DNA of 64,000 nucleotides. Origin: JBOFOR01 sp051654865. GTDB taxonomy: Bacteria; Bacillota; Clostridia; Peptostreptococcales; Peptostreptococcaceae. The stretch is taken from the NCBI GenBank assembly GCA_051654865.1, contig JBOFYV010000013.1, positions 1 to 64,000 of the forward strand, written 5' to 3'. The notes under the pieces are model-generated. The model worked only from the letters and a program-made list of their open reading frames with translations, was not told the origin of the DNA and did no database searches. Shown piece by piece: positions 42,406 to 51,648 of this stretch (position 1 is its first letter; the number at the start of each line of letters is the position of its first letter). A program made the translations under genes and the position numbers.

Positions 42406-44757
42406 TTGGAACAGAATTATACTAGAACAGAACATGAATTACCGTTAATACCGCTTAGAGGTTTAGCGATTTTCCCATATATGATACTAAACTTTGATAT
42501 AGGAAGAGAAATGTCACTAAAAGCATTAGATGCAGCTATGCTAAATGATGAATTAGTATTTTTAACTTCTCAAAAAGCTGCAGAGACAGATGAACCTACA
42601 GAAGAAGATTTTTATCATATCGGAACAATATGTAAGGTTAAGCAAATGATAAAATTACCTGGAGACACAGTAAGAGTACTTGTTGAAGGGATATCTAGAG
42701 CACAAATAAAAGAAGTAGAAATGTCAGAAGACGGCTACTATAATACTATAGTAGAAGAAGTAGCATATGATTATGAAAATGCAGAAGAAGATGTTGAAAT
42801 AGAAGCATTTGTAAGAAATGTATTTGATGCATTTGAAGAGTACATAAATATAGGTAATAGAGTATCTCCAGAGATACTTATATCATTAGCAGATATAGAT
42901 AACGTAGATCGTTTTATAGATACAATAGCTGCGAACATATACTTAAAACCTGAGCAAAAACAAAAAATATTAGAAGAATTTGATGTTAAGCTTAGATTAG
43001 AGCTTATCTACACAATTTTATTAGAAGAAATAGATATTTTAAAAATTGAAAAGAAAATAACTCTTAGAGTGAAAAAACAAATGAATAAAGTTCAAAAAGA
43101 ATATTATCTTAGAGAACAATTAAGAGCAATACAAAAAGAGCTAGGAGAAGAAGAAGATATAAACTCTGAAGCTGATGAATACAGAAATAAACTTAGTAAA
43201 TTAAAAATACCTAAGGAAACAAGAGAAAAAATATCTAAGGAAATAGACAAGTTCTCTAAAATATCTCCAATGTCACCAGATGTGTCTGTAAGTAGAAATT
43301 ATTTAGATAATTTATTCTCACTTCCTTGGAATAAAGAAACAAGAGATAAATTAGACTTAGTAAAGGCTCAAGAGATATTAGATGAGCAACACTATGGTCT
43401 AGAAAAAGTAAAAGAGAGAATATTAGAATACTTAGCTATAAGAAAGTTATCAAAATCTCTAAAAGGGCCAATAATATGTCTAGTTGGACCTCCAGGTGTT
43501 GGTAAGACATCTATAGCTAAATCTATAGCAGAATCATTAGGAAGAAAATTTGTAAGAATATCTTTAGGTGGAGTTAGAGACGAAGCGGAGATAAGAGGAC
43601 ATAGAAGAACTTATGTAGGAGCTATACCAGGAAGAATAGTGAATGGAATAAAAGAAGCTCAAACTAAAAATCCTGTATTCTTATTAGATGAAATAGATAA
43701 GATGTCATCTGATTACAAAGGTGACCCATCTTCAGCTATGCTAGAAGTACTTGATCCAGAACAAAATAAAGATTTTGTAGATCACTACTTAGAAGTTCCT
43801 TTTGATTTATCTAAGATATTATTTGTTACTACAGCAAATAGCTTAAGTACAATACCAAGACCATTATTAGATAGAATGGAAGTTATAGAGGTATCTGGAT
43901 ATATAGAAGAGGAAAAGCTAAATATAGCCAAAAAATATCTACTTCCAAAGCAAATGAAAGAACATGGATTAAGCACTGACTTTATAAAAATGGATGATGA
44001 AGTGATAAGAGATGTAATAAATTCATACACTAGAGAAGCCGGAGTAAGAAATCTAGAAAGAACTATAGGAAAAATATGTAGAAAAGTTGCTAAAAAATAT
44101 GTAGAAAATCCATCTTTAGAAGAAGTTATAGTAACTAAAGGGGATTTAGATGAGTATTTAGGTAAAAATAGATATAGACATCAAATGGCAGGAACTAAGC
44201 CTGAAGTAGGTATAGTTACAGGTCTAGCATGGACATCAGTAGGAGGGGAAACTCTTACAACTGAAGTTAATGTGCTAAAAGGAAAAGGACAAGTTGTTTT
44301 AACAGGTAAACTTGGAGATGTAATGAAAGAATCAGCTCAAACAGGTATTTCTTATATAAGATCCATAGCTGATAGATTTGATATAGACTCAGAATTCTAT
44401 AAAAATAATGATATTCATATACATCTTCCTGAAGGAGCAGTACCAAAGGACGGACCTTCAGCAGGTATAACTATGGCGTTAGCAGTTATATCAGCATTAA
44501 CTAATATACCAGTATTAAATAATGTAGCTATGACAGGAGAAATAACTCTTAGAGGTCGTGTATTAGCTGTAGGTGGAGTTAAAGAAAAATTATTAGCTGC
44601 ACATAGAGCAGGAATAACTAAAGTACTACTTCCAAAAGACTGTGAAGCAGACTTAGAAGAAATACCTGAGAATGTAAAAGAAAAAATGGAATTTGTGCTT
44701 GTTGAACATATGGATGAAGTTCTAGAACATGCATTATTAAGGAATGGTGAAAAATAA
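42406..44757 (+). CDS. lon: ATP-dependent protease Lon
   Basis: AAA+ serine protease that degrades misfolded and short-lived regulatory proteins. I start at the TTG at 42406, eight bases after AAGGAG; the earlier GTG at 42397 overlaps that site. Domains: Lon N-terminal substrate-binding domain (LPLIPLRGLAIFPYM), coiled-coil middle, AAA+ with Walker A GPPGVGKTS and Walker B PVFLLDEIDKM, and the C-terminal protease with the catalytic Ser in KDGPSAGITMA and the Lys in GGVKEKLLAA. The 783-residue length is that of bacterial LonA. Its stop overlaps the ATG of ysxC. Confidence 0.96.
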   Translation: MEQNYTRTEHELPLIPLRGLAIFPYMILNFDIGREMSLKALDAAMLNDELVFLTSQKAAETDEPTEEDFYHIGTICKVKQMIKLPGDTVRVLVEGISRAQIKEVEMSEDGYYNTIVEEVAYDYENAEEDVEIEAFVRNVFDAFEEYINIGNRVSPEILISLADIDNVDRFIDTIAANIYLKPEQKQKILEEFDVKLRLELIYTILLEEIDILKIEKKITLRVKKQMNKVQKEYYLREQLRAIQKELGEEEDINSEADEYRNKLSKLKIPKETREKISKEIDKFSKISPMSPDVSVSRNYLDNLFSLPWNKETRDKLDLVKAQEILDEQHYGLEKVKERILEYLAIRKLSKSLKGPIICLVGPPGVGKTSIAKSIAESLGRKFVRISLGGVRDEAEIRGHRRTYVGAIPGRIVNGIKEAQTKNPVFLLDEIDKMSSDYKGDPSSAMLEVLDPEQNKDFVDHYLEVPFDLSKILFVTTANSLSTIPRPLLDRMEVIEVSGYIEEEKLNIAKKYLLPKQMKEHGLSTDFIKMDDEVIRDVINSYTREAGVRNLERTIGKICRKVAKKYVENPSLEEVIVTKGDLDEYLGKNRYRHQMAGTKPEVGIVTGLAWTSVGGETLTTEVNVLKGKGQVVLTGKLGDVMKESAQTGISYIRSIADRFDIDSEFYKNNDIHIHLPEGAVPKDGPSAGITMALAVISALTNIPVLNNVAMTGEITLRGRVLAVGGVKEKLLAAHRAGITKVLLPKDCEADLEEIPENVKEKMEFVLVEHMDEVLEHALLRNGEK

Positions 44758-45368
44758 TGAAAATCAGAAGCGCTGAAATTACAATGAGTGCGGTAAATAA
44801 ATCTCAATATCCAGATGAAGGTATACCAGAGATAGCTTTAGTTGGAAGATCGAATGTTGGGAAATCATCAATAGTAAATACATTATTAAACAGAAGAAAC
44901 TTTGCAAGAACTAGTTCGACTCCAGGAAAAACTAGAACTATAAACTTTTATTTAATAAATAATGAATTTTTCTTTGTCGACTTACCTGGATATGGATATG
45001 CAAAAATAGCGAAAAGTGAAAAAGAAAAATGGGGAAAAATCATGGAAAGATACTTAGCTGATAGAGATGAGCTGTGTGCAATATTCTTATTAGTTGATAT
45101 AAGACATGAGCCTAGTAATGATGACGTTATGATGTATGAGTGGATAAAGCATTTTGGATATAAATGTGTAGTTATAGCTACTAAAGCAGATAAAATATCT
45201 AGAGGACAATATCAAAAGCATATAAGTATAATCAGAAAGAAATTACAGTTAGATAAAGATGAAAAAGTAATACCTATATCTTCTTTAAAGAAAACAGGTG
45301 TAGAAGATGTTTGGAATGAAATAGTAACTCAATACAATGAAGCAGGATATGATATAACTGTTGATTAA
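44757..45368 (+). CDS. ysxC: Ribosome biogenesis GTPase YsxC/EngB
   Basis: TRAFAC-class GTPase needed for 50S subunit assembly. The 203-residue protein has G1 GRSNVGKSS (about 31-39), G2 TSSTPGKTRTIN, G3 DLPGYGYAK, G4 TKADK and a G5-like SSLKKTG. It starts inside the lon stop codon (TAATG), and the lon-ysxC pairing is standard in Firmicutes. A terminator follows. Confidence 0.96.
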   Translation: MKIRSAEITMSAVNKSQYPDEGIPEIALVGRSNVGKSSIVNTLLNRRNFARTSSTPGKTRTINFYLINNEFFFVDLPGYGYAKIAKSEKEKWGKIMERYLADRDELCAIFLLVDIRHEPSNDDVMMYEWIKHFGYKCVVIATKADKISRGQYQKHISIIRKKLQLDKDEKVIPISSLKKTGVEDVWNEIVTQYNEAGYDITVD

Positions 45369-45398
45369 AAAGGATAGCCTTGGCTATTCTTTTTTTTT
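45367..45398 (+). terminator. Intrinsic terminator of lon-ysxC
   Basis: The stem AGGATAGCC/GGCTATTCT has a 2-base apex and is followed by eight or more T residues. Confidence 0.85.
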
Positions 45399-45486
45399 GT
45401 CTAAATATATCATTTCAAAAATGTAACAAATAAACAAAAGTATTAATATTTTAAAATAGGCCAAATATTTTAAGGGGGATTTTAAT

Positions 45487-46560
45487 ATGGAAGGTAAAAC
45501 TAGAAAATTATTTCCGGGAGCTAATACAGCAAATGGATCCTTCAATTTTTTCAACTATATGATACCAGAGAACGTTAAAAGAATTTTTTGTTTAAAAGGG
45601 GGACCAGGAGTAGGTAAATCTTCAATGATGAAAAAAATAGCAAAAGAATTCATTGAAAATGGTTATGATGTTGAATTACATTATTGTCCATCAGATCCGA
45701 GTTCATTAGATGGAATAGTGATAAAAAAATTAGGAGTAGTACTATTAGATGGAACGGCTCCTCATATTGTAGATCCAAAAGATCCAGGAGCAATTGATGA
45801 AATAATTAACCTTGGAGACTATTGGAATGTAGAAGAACTAGAAAATAATAGAAAAGAAATTGTTGATTGTGGGAAATCAATAAGTGAATCATTCCAAAGG
45901 GCATATAAGTTTTTAAAAGCATCGGAGCCTATATATTATGATATAGAGACTAAATACACAAATTGTATGGACTTTGGCAAAGTAAATCTAGCTACAGAGC
46001 AATTCATTAATACAATATTTGAAGGAATAGAAAGTGGCGGTGTATATAAAGGTGAGAGACACTTATTTGGAACTGCTATAACTCCTATAGGGCACTTGGA
46101 CTATGCAGATAGTCTATTAAGCGAAGTAGATAAAATATATTACTTAAAAGGCAGTGTAGGAACAGGTAAGACTACATTCTTGAAGAAAGTATATCAAAGG
46201 GCTGTTGAAAAGGGTATGAAAGTAGAAGTTTATCATTATCCTTTAATTAAAGAAAAGATTGAAACAATAATAATAAAAGACTTAAACATAGGTATAACTA
46301 CAAGTGCTATTTTTGAAGATAAAGAAGTTATAGATTTAGAACAATTTTTAAACAAAGAAAAGTTAGTAGAATATGAAGAAGAGATAGAAGTTGATAAGCA
46401 AGTATTTGATGAACTAATAAACTATGCTATATCAAATTTAAAAAGAGCTAAAGCTAAACATGATGTAATAGAAGCTTACTATGTTCCAAGTATGAAATTT
46501 GATTTAATAGATAGTTTTAAAGATGAACTAGTAAAAAGAATATTAAGTTATGAAAATTAA
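45487..46560 (+). CDS. Twin P-loop ATPase (PRK06851-like)
   Basis: A 357-residue protein made of two similar halves, each with its own P-loop: GGPGVGKSS near residue 39 and GSVGTGKTT near residue 221. Each P-loop is preceded by the same strand pattern (IFCLKG, IYYLKG) and followed by a VELHYCPS or VEVYHYPL strand, so it looks like an internal duplication. After the first loop comes GTAPHIVDPKDPGAIDEI, which I associate with an uncharacterised clostridial/Bacillus ATPase family (PRK06851). Its function is unknown. It is monocistronic, between two terminators, with AAGGGGG as ribosome binding site. Confidence 0.82.
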   Translation: MEGKTRKLFPGANTANGSFNFFNYMIPENVKRIFCLKGGPGVGKSSMMKKIAKEFIENGYDVELHYCPSDPSSLDGIVIKKLGVVLLDGTAPHIVDPKDPGAIDEIINLGDYWNVEELENNRKEIVDCGKSISESFQRAYKFLKASEPIYYDIETKYTNCMDFGKVNLATEQFINTIFEGIESGGVYKGERHLFGTAITPIGHLDYADSLLSEVDKIYYLKGSVGTGKTTFLKKVYQRAVEKGMKVEVYHYPLIKEKIETIIIKDLNIGITTSAIFEDKEVIDLEQFLNKEKLVEYEEEIEVDKQVFDELINYAISNLKRAKAKHDVIEAYYVPSMKFDLIDSFKDELVKRILSYEN

Positions 46561-46576
46561 TATTTATTAGTAAGAT

Positions 46577-46607
46577 AAATCCCTCTGTATTTATATAGAG
46601 GGATTTT
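46577..46607 (+). terminator. Intrinsic terminator of the twin P-loop ATPase gene
   Basis: The stem AAATCCCTCT/AGAGGGATTT is followed by a short T run, 16 bases after the stop. Confidence 0.8.
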
Positions 46608-46703
46608 GAGATAAGTTGAATTTTTACATTACATAGATAATTATAGAAAATAAGACTAAAATAAATACTATAAGTAAAAATCATTTATAAGGAGTAAAGT
46701 TGT

Positions 46704-47390
46704 ATGAAAAATAGATATATGTTGATAATACTAACTAGTATAGTGCTAGGTATATTAATTGGAATAGTAATTAAGGACTATAGAATAAGTCACAGTTTAT
46801 ATATAGCTAAAGATAAATTGACCAAGATGCAAATTAAATCGACAGATAAATCTATAAAAGAACTAAAAAAAGAGGTATCTAAACTATATAGTGACTTAGA
46901 TAATTTAAAAGAAACTCATATAGATACTCAACAGGAAGAAATGCTAGAAAGTCTAAAAGAAAACTTATCTTACACTGACATAAGTTCAAAGGGGATGTAT
47001 ATATGTATTGATGCAAAAGATGAAAAAACAGGAAATATTGCAAATATAATAGACTACAATAAAGTGTTAGTTAATATAGTAAATGAGATAAAAGAGAATG
47101 GGGGTATACATATAGCAATAAATGAAGAACGTATAAATCAATACACAGAAATAGTCCTAGCAGGAAACCATATAAATATAAATTCTACTCCAGTAGCACC
47201 ACCTTATAATATAAAGGTAATAGGTGATATGGATAAACTATCTAAATATATAAAAGATGAGAGTGAGTATTTGAAAAGTATACAGCTAAATTATCCAATA
47301 AAAGTAGATGTGAAATTTAAAGAGAGTATTACTATGAAGAAAATGAATTTACCTAATAAATTAAAATATATAGAAGGTGATGAAAATTAA
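46704..47390 (+). CDS. DUF881-like membrane-anchored protein
   Basis: A 228-residue protein with one N-terminal membrane helix (MLIILTSIVLGILIGIVI), a coiled-coil-prone stretch (about 45-90, KSIKELKKEVSKLYSDLDNL) and a DUF881-type C-terminal domain (NIVNEIKENGGIHIAINEERI, then PPYNIKVIGD). DUF881 proteins (YlxW/YlxX) usually sit near division genes; here the gene is first in a mini type IV pilus operon and overlaps pilB by 11 bases. Its topology (one helix, coiled coil, alpha/beta domain) recalls the PilN/PilO alignment proteins, a role I propose as inference only. Confidence 0.8.
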   Translation: MKNRYMLIILTSIVLGILIGIVIKDYRISHSLYIAKDKLTKMQIKSTDKSIKELKKEVSKLYSDLDNLKETHIDTQQEEMLESLKENLSYTDISSKGMYICIDAKDEKTGNIANIIDYNKVLVNIVNEIKENGGIHIAINEERINQYTEIVLAGNHININSTPVAPPYNIKVIGDMDKLSKYIKDESEYLKSIQLNYPIKVDVKFKESITMKKMNLPNKLKYIEGDEN

Positions 47391-48564
47391 CTTAGAAACA
47401 AATAATAACATACATATAATAAAAAATCAGTCACAAGAAGATTATGCCAAAAACATATTTAATAAAATACTCAATCTCTCAATAGATAAAAATTCTAGTG
47501 ATATACATATGGAACCTTCTAGTGATGACTTGATAATTAGAGCTAGAATCGACGGAGAATTAATAAATATATTAACTCTAAGTATGGAAATATATCCACT
47601 GATATCAAGATTTATTAAATTAAGCTCAGGCATAAACATAACAGAAAAAAGAATACCTCAAGATGGACGGATGGATATGGTAGTAGAAGAATCTAATATT
47701 GACATCAGAGTTTCTACTGTTCCTACGATATATGGAGAAAAATTAGTACTGAGATTATTAAATAGAGAATCGTTCTTAAAGGATAAAAGTGAACTAGGAT
47801 TTAGTAAATTAGCAATAGATAAAATAAATAAAATCATAGATAAAAAGGCTGGAATATTATTAGTAACAGGGCCAACAGGTAGTGGAAAAACTACTACAGT
47901 ATATTCTATTCTTAATGATTTAAATAAAACTGCTAAAAACATTATGACAATAGAAGACCCTGTAGAATATAAAATGAATGGTATAAATCAAATTCAGGTT
48001 AGTAACAGATTAGGTTTAACCTTTGATATGGGACTAAGAGCTATATTAAGACAAGACCCAGACATAATAATGGTAGGTGAAATAAGGGATACAGAAACCG
48101 CTAAAATAGCTATAAGAGCAGCAACAACAGGTCACTTAGTAATAAGTACAATGCATACCAATGACGCAATCTCAACCATTGAAAGACTTATGGAAATGGA
48201 GATACCTGCGTACTTAATAAGCTCATCGATAATAGGTGTAATTTCTCAGAAACTCATAAAAAAAACTTGTGAATATTGCGGTCATGACATAATAGTAAAA
48301 GATGATTTGGATGAAGAAATGAATATGAAAGTTGCAAAAGGTTGTGATAAATGCAATGAGACAGGCTACTTAGGAAGAACTGTAGTGTATGAAATTTTAG
48401 AAATGGATGAAGATATAAATAACTGTATACTTAAACAGACAAATAGTAAAGAAACTAGAGATATAGCAATAAAAAATGGAATGATAACTTTTGAAGATAG
48501 TATAAATTTTTCAATCATAAATAATGAAGATGAAGCTAATAATTACTTAGCTGTAAATAATTAA
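47380..48564 (+). CDS. Type IV pilus / type II secretion assembly ATPase (PilB/GspE family)
   Basis: Hexameric ATPase that would power pilin polymerisation. The 394-residue protein is short because it lacks the MshEN N-terminal domain of long PilB proteins, like ComGA. Motifs are Walker A GPTGSGKTTT near residue 167, the Asp box IMTIEDPVEY, Walker B DIIMVGEIRDTETA, the His box TGHLVISTMHTND, and the zinc tetracysteine CEYCGHD...CDKCNETGYLGR. The start ATG at 47380 lies within the end of the DUF881 gene and has only a tightly spaced AGAAGG, so it is probably translationally coupled. The gene is followed 16 bases later by pilC. Confidence 0.9.
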   Translation: MKINLETNNNIHIIKNQSQEDYAKNIFNKILNLSIDKNSSDIHMEPSSDDLIIRARIDGELINILTLSMEIYPLISRFIKLSSGINITEKRIPQDGRMDMVVEESNIDIRVSTVPTIYGEKLVLRLLNRESFLKDKSELGFSKLAIDKINKIIDKKAGILLVTGPTGSGKTTTVYSILNDLNKTAKNIMTIEDPVEYKMNGINQIQVSNRLGLTFDMGLRAILRQDPDIIMVGEIRDTETAKIAIRAATTGHLVISTMHTNDAISTIERLMEMEIPAYLISSSIIGVISQKLIKKTCEYCGHDIIVKDDLDEEMNMKVAKGCDKCNETGYLGRTVVYEILEMDEDINNCILKQTNSKETRDIAIKNGMITFEDSINFSIINNEDEANNYLAVNN

Positions 48565-48580
48565 ACAAAAAGGAATAATA

Positions 48581-49648
48581 ATGGATTTAAATAATATTAG
48601 TATTTTTAATAAAGATAGAAAACTTAAAAATAAGGAAATAAGCGTTATTTGTAAGAAGATGAGTATCTTAATAGAATCTGGTTGTGAAATAACTAATACT
48701 TTAGAAATATTAAGTCAACAATCAAATAAAAAGATTAGTAATATTTTCAAAAATATACTAAATCAAATAAGAAATGGGAATTCAATAACAGAATCATTTC
48801 AAAATACAAATGTATTTTCAAGCTTGTTCATAAATATGCTAAACACAGGAGAATTGAGTGGTAATTTAGATAAGGTTATGAATGATTTAGCAGATTATTA
48901 TGAGCAAGAACAGAGAATAAAAATGAAAGTTAAAACAATATCTATTTACCCTACCATACTAGTGGTTTTATCAATAGCAACTATGTTTTTTATGCTGATA
49001 TTTGTAATACCAAACTTTCAAATGGTATTTGATAGTAGTGGAATTACACCTCCTAAAATTACATTAACATTAATAAAAATGTCTGCTTTTGTAAGGAAAA
49101 ATTATTTGTTTATATTATTTGGAGCAATAATAATTTTAGTGTCAATATACTATGTAATAAAAAATAGCAATAGAGCAAAACAATTTATTGATATATTAAA
49201 AATAAATATTCCATTTGTAAAAAGCATAGTCCAATTAACTATTACAACTAGATTTTGTAGAGCATTAAATATTTTAATACAAAGTGGTGTACATATTGTT
49301 GAGGCTATAGAAGTATCATCCAAAGTAGTTGATAATGAGGTGATTCATAAGAGATTGAAAGTATCAAAAGAATATATTGAAAGAGGAAATGATATAAGTT
49401 ATTCAATAGAACAAGCTGATGTTTTTTCTAAGTCATTTATATCGATGTTAAAGATAGGTGAGGAAAGTGGTAGCTTAGACAAAACTTTAAGTACGACTAA
49501 CAAATTTTACAATGAGGAGTTAAATATAAAAGTAGAGCAGTTTATGAGATACGTAGAACCTACTGTAACTGTAATCATAGGTATAGGGGTTGGTATATTT
49601 ATAATAGGAATGATAATGCCCATATTTGATGCGGTAAATTCAATATAA
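48581..49648 (+). CDS. Type IV pilus / type II secretion membrane platform protein (PilC/GspF family)
   Basis: Polytopic membrane platform on which pilins assemble. The 355-residue protein shows the two T2SSF repeats: residues about 15-135 (KKMSILIESGCEITNTLEIL, then ELSGNLDKVM) and about 215-335 (TTRFCRALNILIQSGVHIVEA, then EESGSLDKTL). Hydrophobic helices follow each repeat (TILVVLSIATMFFMLIFVIP; TVTVIIGIGVGIFIIGMIMP), with one in between. It sits between the ATPase and pilin genes. Whether it serves adhesion, DNA uptake or gliding is not shown. Confidence 0.9.
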   Translation: MDLNNISIFNKDRKLKNKEISVICKKMSILIESGCEITNTLEILSQQSNKKISNIFKNILNQIRNGNSITESFQNTNVFSSLFINMLNTGELSGNLDKVMNDLADYYEQEQRIKMKVKTISIYPTILVVLSIATMFFMLIFVIPNFQMVFDSSGITPPKITLTLIKMSAFVRKNYLFILFGAIIILVSIYYVIKNSNRAKQFIDILKINIPFVKSIVQLTITTRFCRALNILIQSGVHIVEAIEVSSKVVDNEVIHKRLKVSKEYIERGNDISYSIEQADVFSKSFISMLKIGEESGSLDKTLSTTNKFYNEELNIKVEQFMRYVEPTVTVIIGIGVGIFIIGMIMPIFDAVNSI

Positions 49649-49670
49649 TAAGTTAAAGGAGAATATAAAT

Positions 49671-50072
49671 ATGAAAGATTTAAAAAAGAAAAAGAGGCCA
49701 GGATTTACTTTAGTAGAAATGGTGGTAGTTGTAAGTATACTAGGTGTGTTGGCAGGTTTAGGGTTTATGAAATTTGATCAGGTTCAGGTTAAAGCTAGAG
49801 AAAATGCAGATGAAATAGCATCAACTAACCTGGCTACAGCTGCAAGTTTATATGTAAATGATAAACCTAACCTAGATGGATTATTGCCTATAGCAAATGA
49901 AACAGAATATAAAGAGTTGAAATTAGAAACGTTAAAGAGTTCTAATTACATAACAGCAGAACCAACTCCAAAAAGTAAAGAAGGTGAATTTATTATAACT
50001 GTAAAATTAGACACAAAAGAAGTAAGTGTAAAAATAAAAGAAAAATCTAATGCTGAAACTAAGAATACTTAA
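49671..50072 (+). CDS. Type IV pilin-like protein (ComGC/PilA type)
   Basis: A 133-residue prepilin: a basic leader (MKDLKKKKRPG) is cut before Phe in the classic G-FTLVEM site with the conserved Glu at +5, followed by a hydrophobic assembly helix (VVVVSILGVLAGLGF) and a soluble acidic/lysine-rich domain. It is the only pilin in this operon, so it may be the major subunit. No cysteines are present, unlike many ComGC proteins. The prepilin peptidase that would process it is not in the window. Confidence 0.88.
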   Translation: MKDLKKKKRPGFTLVEMVVVVSILGVLAGLGFMKFDQVQVKARENADEIASTNLATAASLYVNDKPNLDGLLPIANETEYKELKLETLKSSNYITAEPTPKSKEGEFIITVKLDTKEVSVKIKEKSNAETKNT

Positions 50073-50420
50073 ATAAAGCAAAATATGGATGCTTTTACGT
50101 CAAAACAATTACATGAATAACTTTATTGATTATTTCATATCTAAAAACAGTCTTTAAAAACAAAAAACAGATAAATTTATATTTTTATAGAATTTAATGA
50201 AAAAAACCCTCGGAATAAGTATTACGTTAGCCAAAAAACAACAAAGGAAAATAGACAAAATACCTAGAATATTAATATTAAAATACAATAAATCTATATA
50301 CCAACAAATACCAGTATACAAAAAACATTAAAATAACACTATAATTGTGGAATCATTTTAAAAAAAATGGTATAATAACAAATTGTACTTTAATTTAATA
50401 ATGAAGGAGTGAAGGTCACA
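50073..50420. other. AT-rich intergenic region after the pilus operon
   Basis: About 340 non-coding bases. A weak hairpin (AAAGC/GCTTT) at 50076-50096 may end the pilus transcript. A slightly GC-richer patch (CCCTCGG near 50208, then ACGTTAGCC near 50223) has no clear pairing. A TATAAT-like sequence at 50380-50386 (TATAATAA) is a possible promoter for the next gene. I see no RNA gene. Confidence 0.4.
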
Positions 50421-51455
50421 TTGTTAGGGAGAAATGAGTTATGCCCTTGTGGAAGTGGCATAAAATATAAAAGATGTTGTTTAAACAAAGATGTTGTACT
50501 AGAGAGAGCTGGCAGAAAAGTTACACTTTCTCAAAAACAATACTCGGAGTTATATGCTAAATTATACCAATATTCAAGAGAAGACAAGTTTAAAGAAGAA
50601 TACGAAAAAGCTAAAGAAATGTTCTATATAGTTGAAGATGAGACTATAAACGCTAAGTTTGAAAGATTCTTCAATACTTACTTTATACAAGACCATATAA
50701 TGGATAGCAAGAAAGTAATGACAGTTGCATACTACGAAGATAATAAAGAAAGAATGACAACTAATGAAGTAGAAATACTAAAAAGCCTGTTCGAATCATA
50801 CGTAAGTATATATGAAGTTAAATCAGTATTAGAAGGTAAAATTTTACTAAAAGATTGTTTAACGGACAAAGAAGTTTATACAGAAGACGTAAACTTATTA
50901 GCAGACTTTGAAGTAGGAAGTCATATGATAGCTAGAATAGTAACGATTGAAGATATAAGTATATTAATCGATATAACTATAAGTATATCAGATGCAGTTA
51001 AGGATGTTATAGTAAATGATATTATGTATTTATTCAAGCAATATGAAGATTTATACAAAGATATGAATACATTCTTAATACATCATACTCATATATTATA
51101 CAAGTATATGCAACAATTGTTAGAGCCTGGTGTTGCACAATACCTAAAAGCTCAAAAAGAGCAAAAAGAAAGCCAATCATCAGAAGTTGCACTAACTGAA
51201 GAAGATTGTAAAGTTTCTTCTCTATTAAGACAAAATGTAGAGCAAGAACTAATAGGCGCTTGTGTAGAATTCTGGAATGAATTCAAACAAGCTAACGGAG
51301 ATGTAAAAGGTTCTGAAAATGGTTGGGCAGCAGCTGTTGAATACCATGTGAAAAAAGAAGCTGGACAAACAATAACTCAAGCTTCTATATCTAAAAAATA
51401 TGAAATAAGTCCTAGTACACTAGGAAAAAGATACAAAGATCTTAAAGTATCTTAA
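50421..51455 (+). CDS. SEC-C zinc-motif protein with C-terminal TFIIB-like segment
   Basis: A 344-residue protein of unknown function. I start at the TTG at 50421 (LGRNELCPCGSG), after AAGGTCA; a GTG at 50409 overlaps an AAGGAG. Residues 6-21 are a SEC-C zinc motif (CPCGSGIKYKRCC), as at the SecA C-terminus, here placed at the N-terminus. The middle (about 25-290) is a long, mostly helical and acidic domain I do not recognise. The last 45 residues (WAAAVEYHVKKEAG, TQASISKKYEISPSTLGKRYKDL) resemble the last repeat of archaeal TFB/TFIIB with its helix-turn-helix. Nucleic-acid or ribosome association is a guess. Confidence 0.82.
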   Translation: MLGRNELCPCGSGIKYKRCCLNKDVVLERAGRKVTLSQKQYSELYAKLYQYSREDKFKEEYEKAKEMFYIVEDETINAKFERFFNTYFIQDHIMDSKKVMTVAYYEDNKERMTTNEVEILKSLFESYVSIYEVKSVLEGKILLKDCLTDKEVYTEDVNLLADFEVGSHMIARIVTIEDISILIDITISISDAVKDVIVNDIMYLFKQYEDLYKDMNTFLIHHTHILYKYMQQLLEPGVAQYLKAQKEQKESQSSEVALTEEDCKVSSLLRQNVEQELIGACVEFWNEFKQANGDVKGSENGWAAAVEYHVKKEAGQTITQASISKKYEISPSTLGKRYKDLKVS

Positions 51456-51469
51456 TAAATAAATAGAAT

Positions 51470-51512
51470 CATAAATTTAGGAATTATATTATATATAATT
51501 CCTAAATTTATG
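51470..51512. terminator. Long palindromic hairpin after the SEC-C gene
   Basis: CATAAATTTAGGAATTATAT and its exact complement form a stem of about 19-20 bp with a minimal loop, 15 bases after the stop. It lacks a proper T run, so it could be a weak terminator or a transcript-stabilising end. Confidence 0.55.
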
Positions 51513-51538
51513 TTGAAATTTAAAATTTATAATGAGTT

Positions 51539-51569
51539 AAGGTATACCTGACTATACTTTTTTTTATAA
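51539..51569 (+). terminator. Weak intrinsic terminator upstream of an unknown gene pair
   Basis: AAGGTATA and TATACTTT pair with one G-U, a 6-base loop, and are followed by seven T residues. Confidence 0.5.
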
Positions 51570-51648
51570 TTTAGAAAAAAAGGTTTTAATATATGCGAAT
51601 AATGTATAAAATAGTAGATATATTAAAAATTCAGAAAGAGGTATAATT

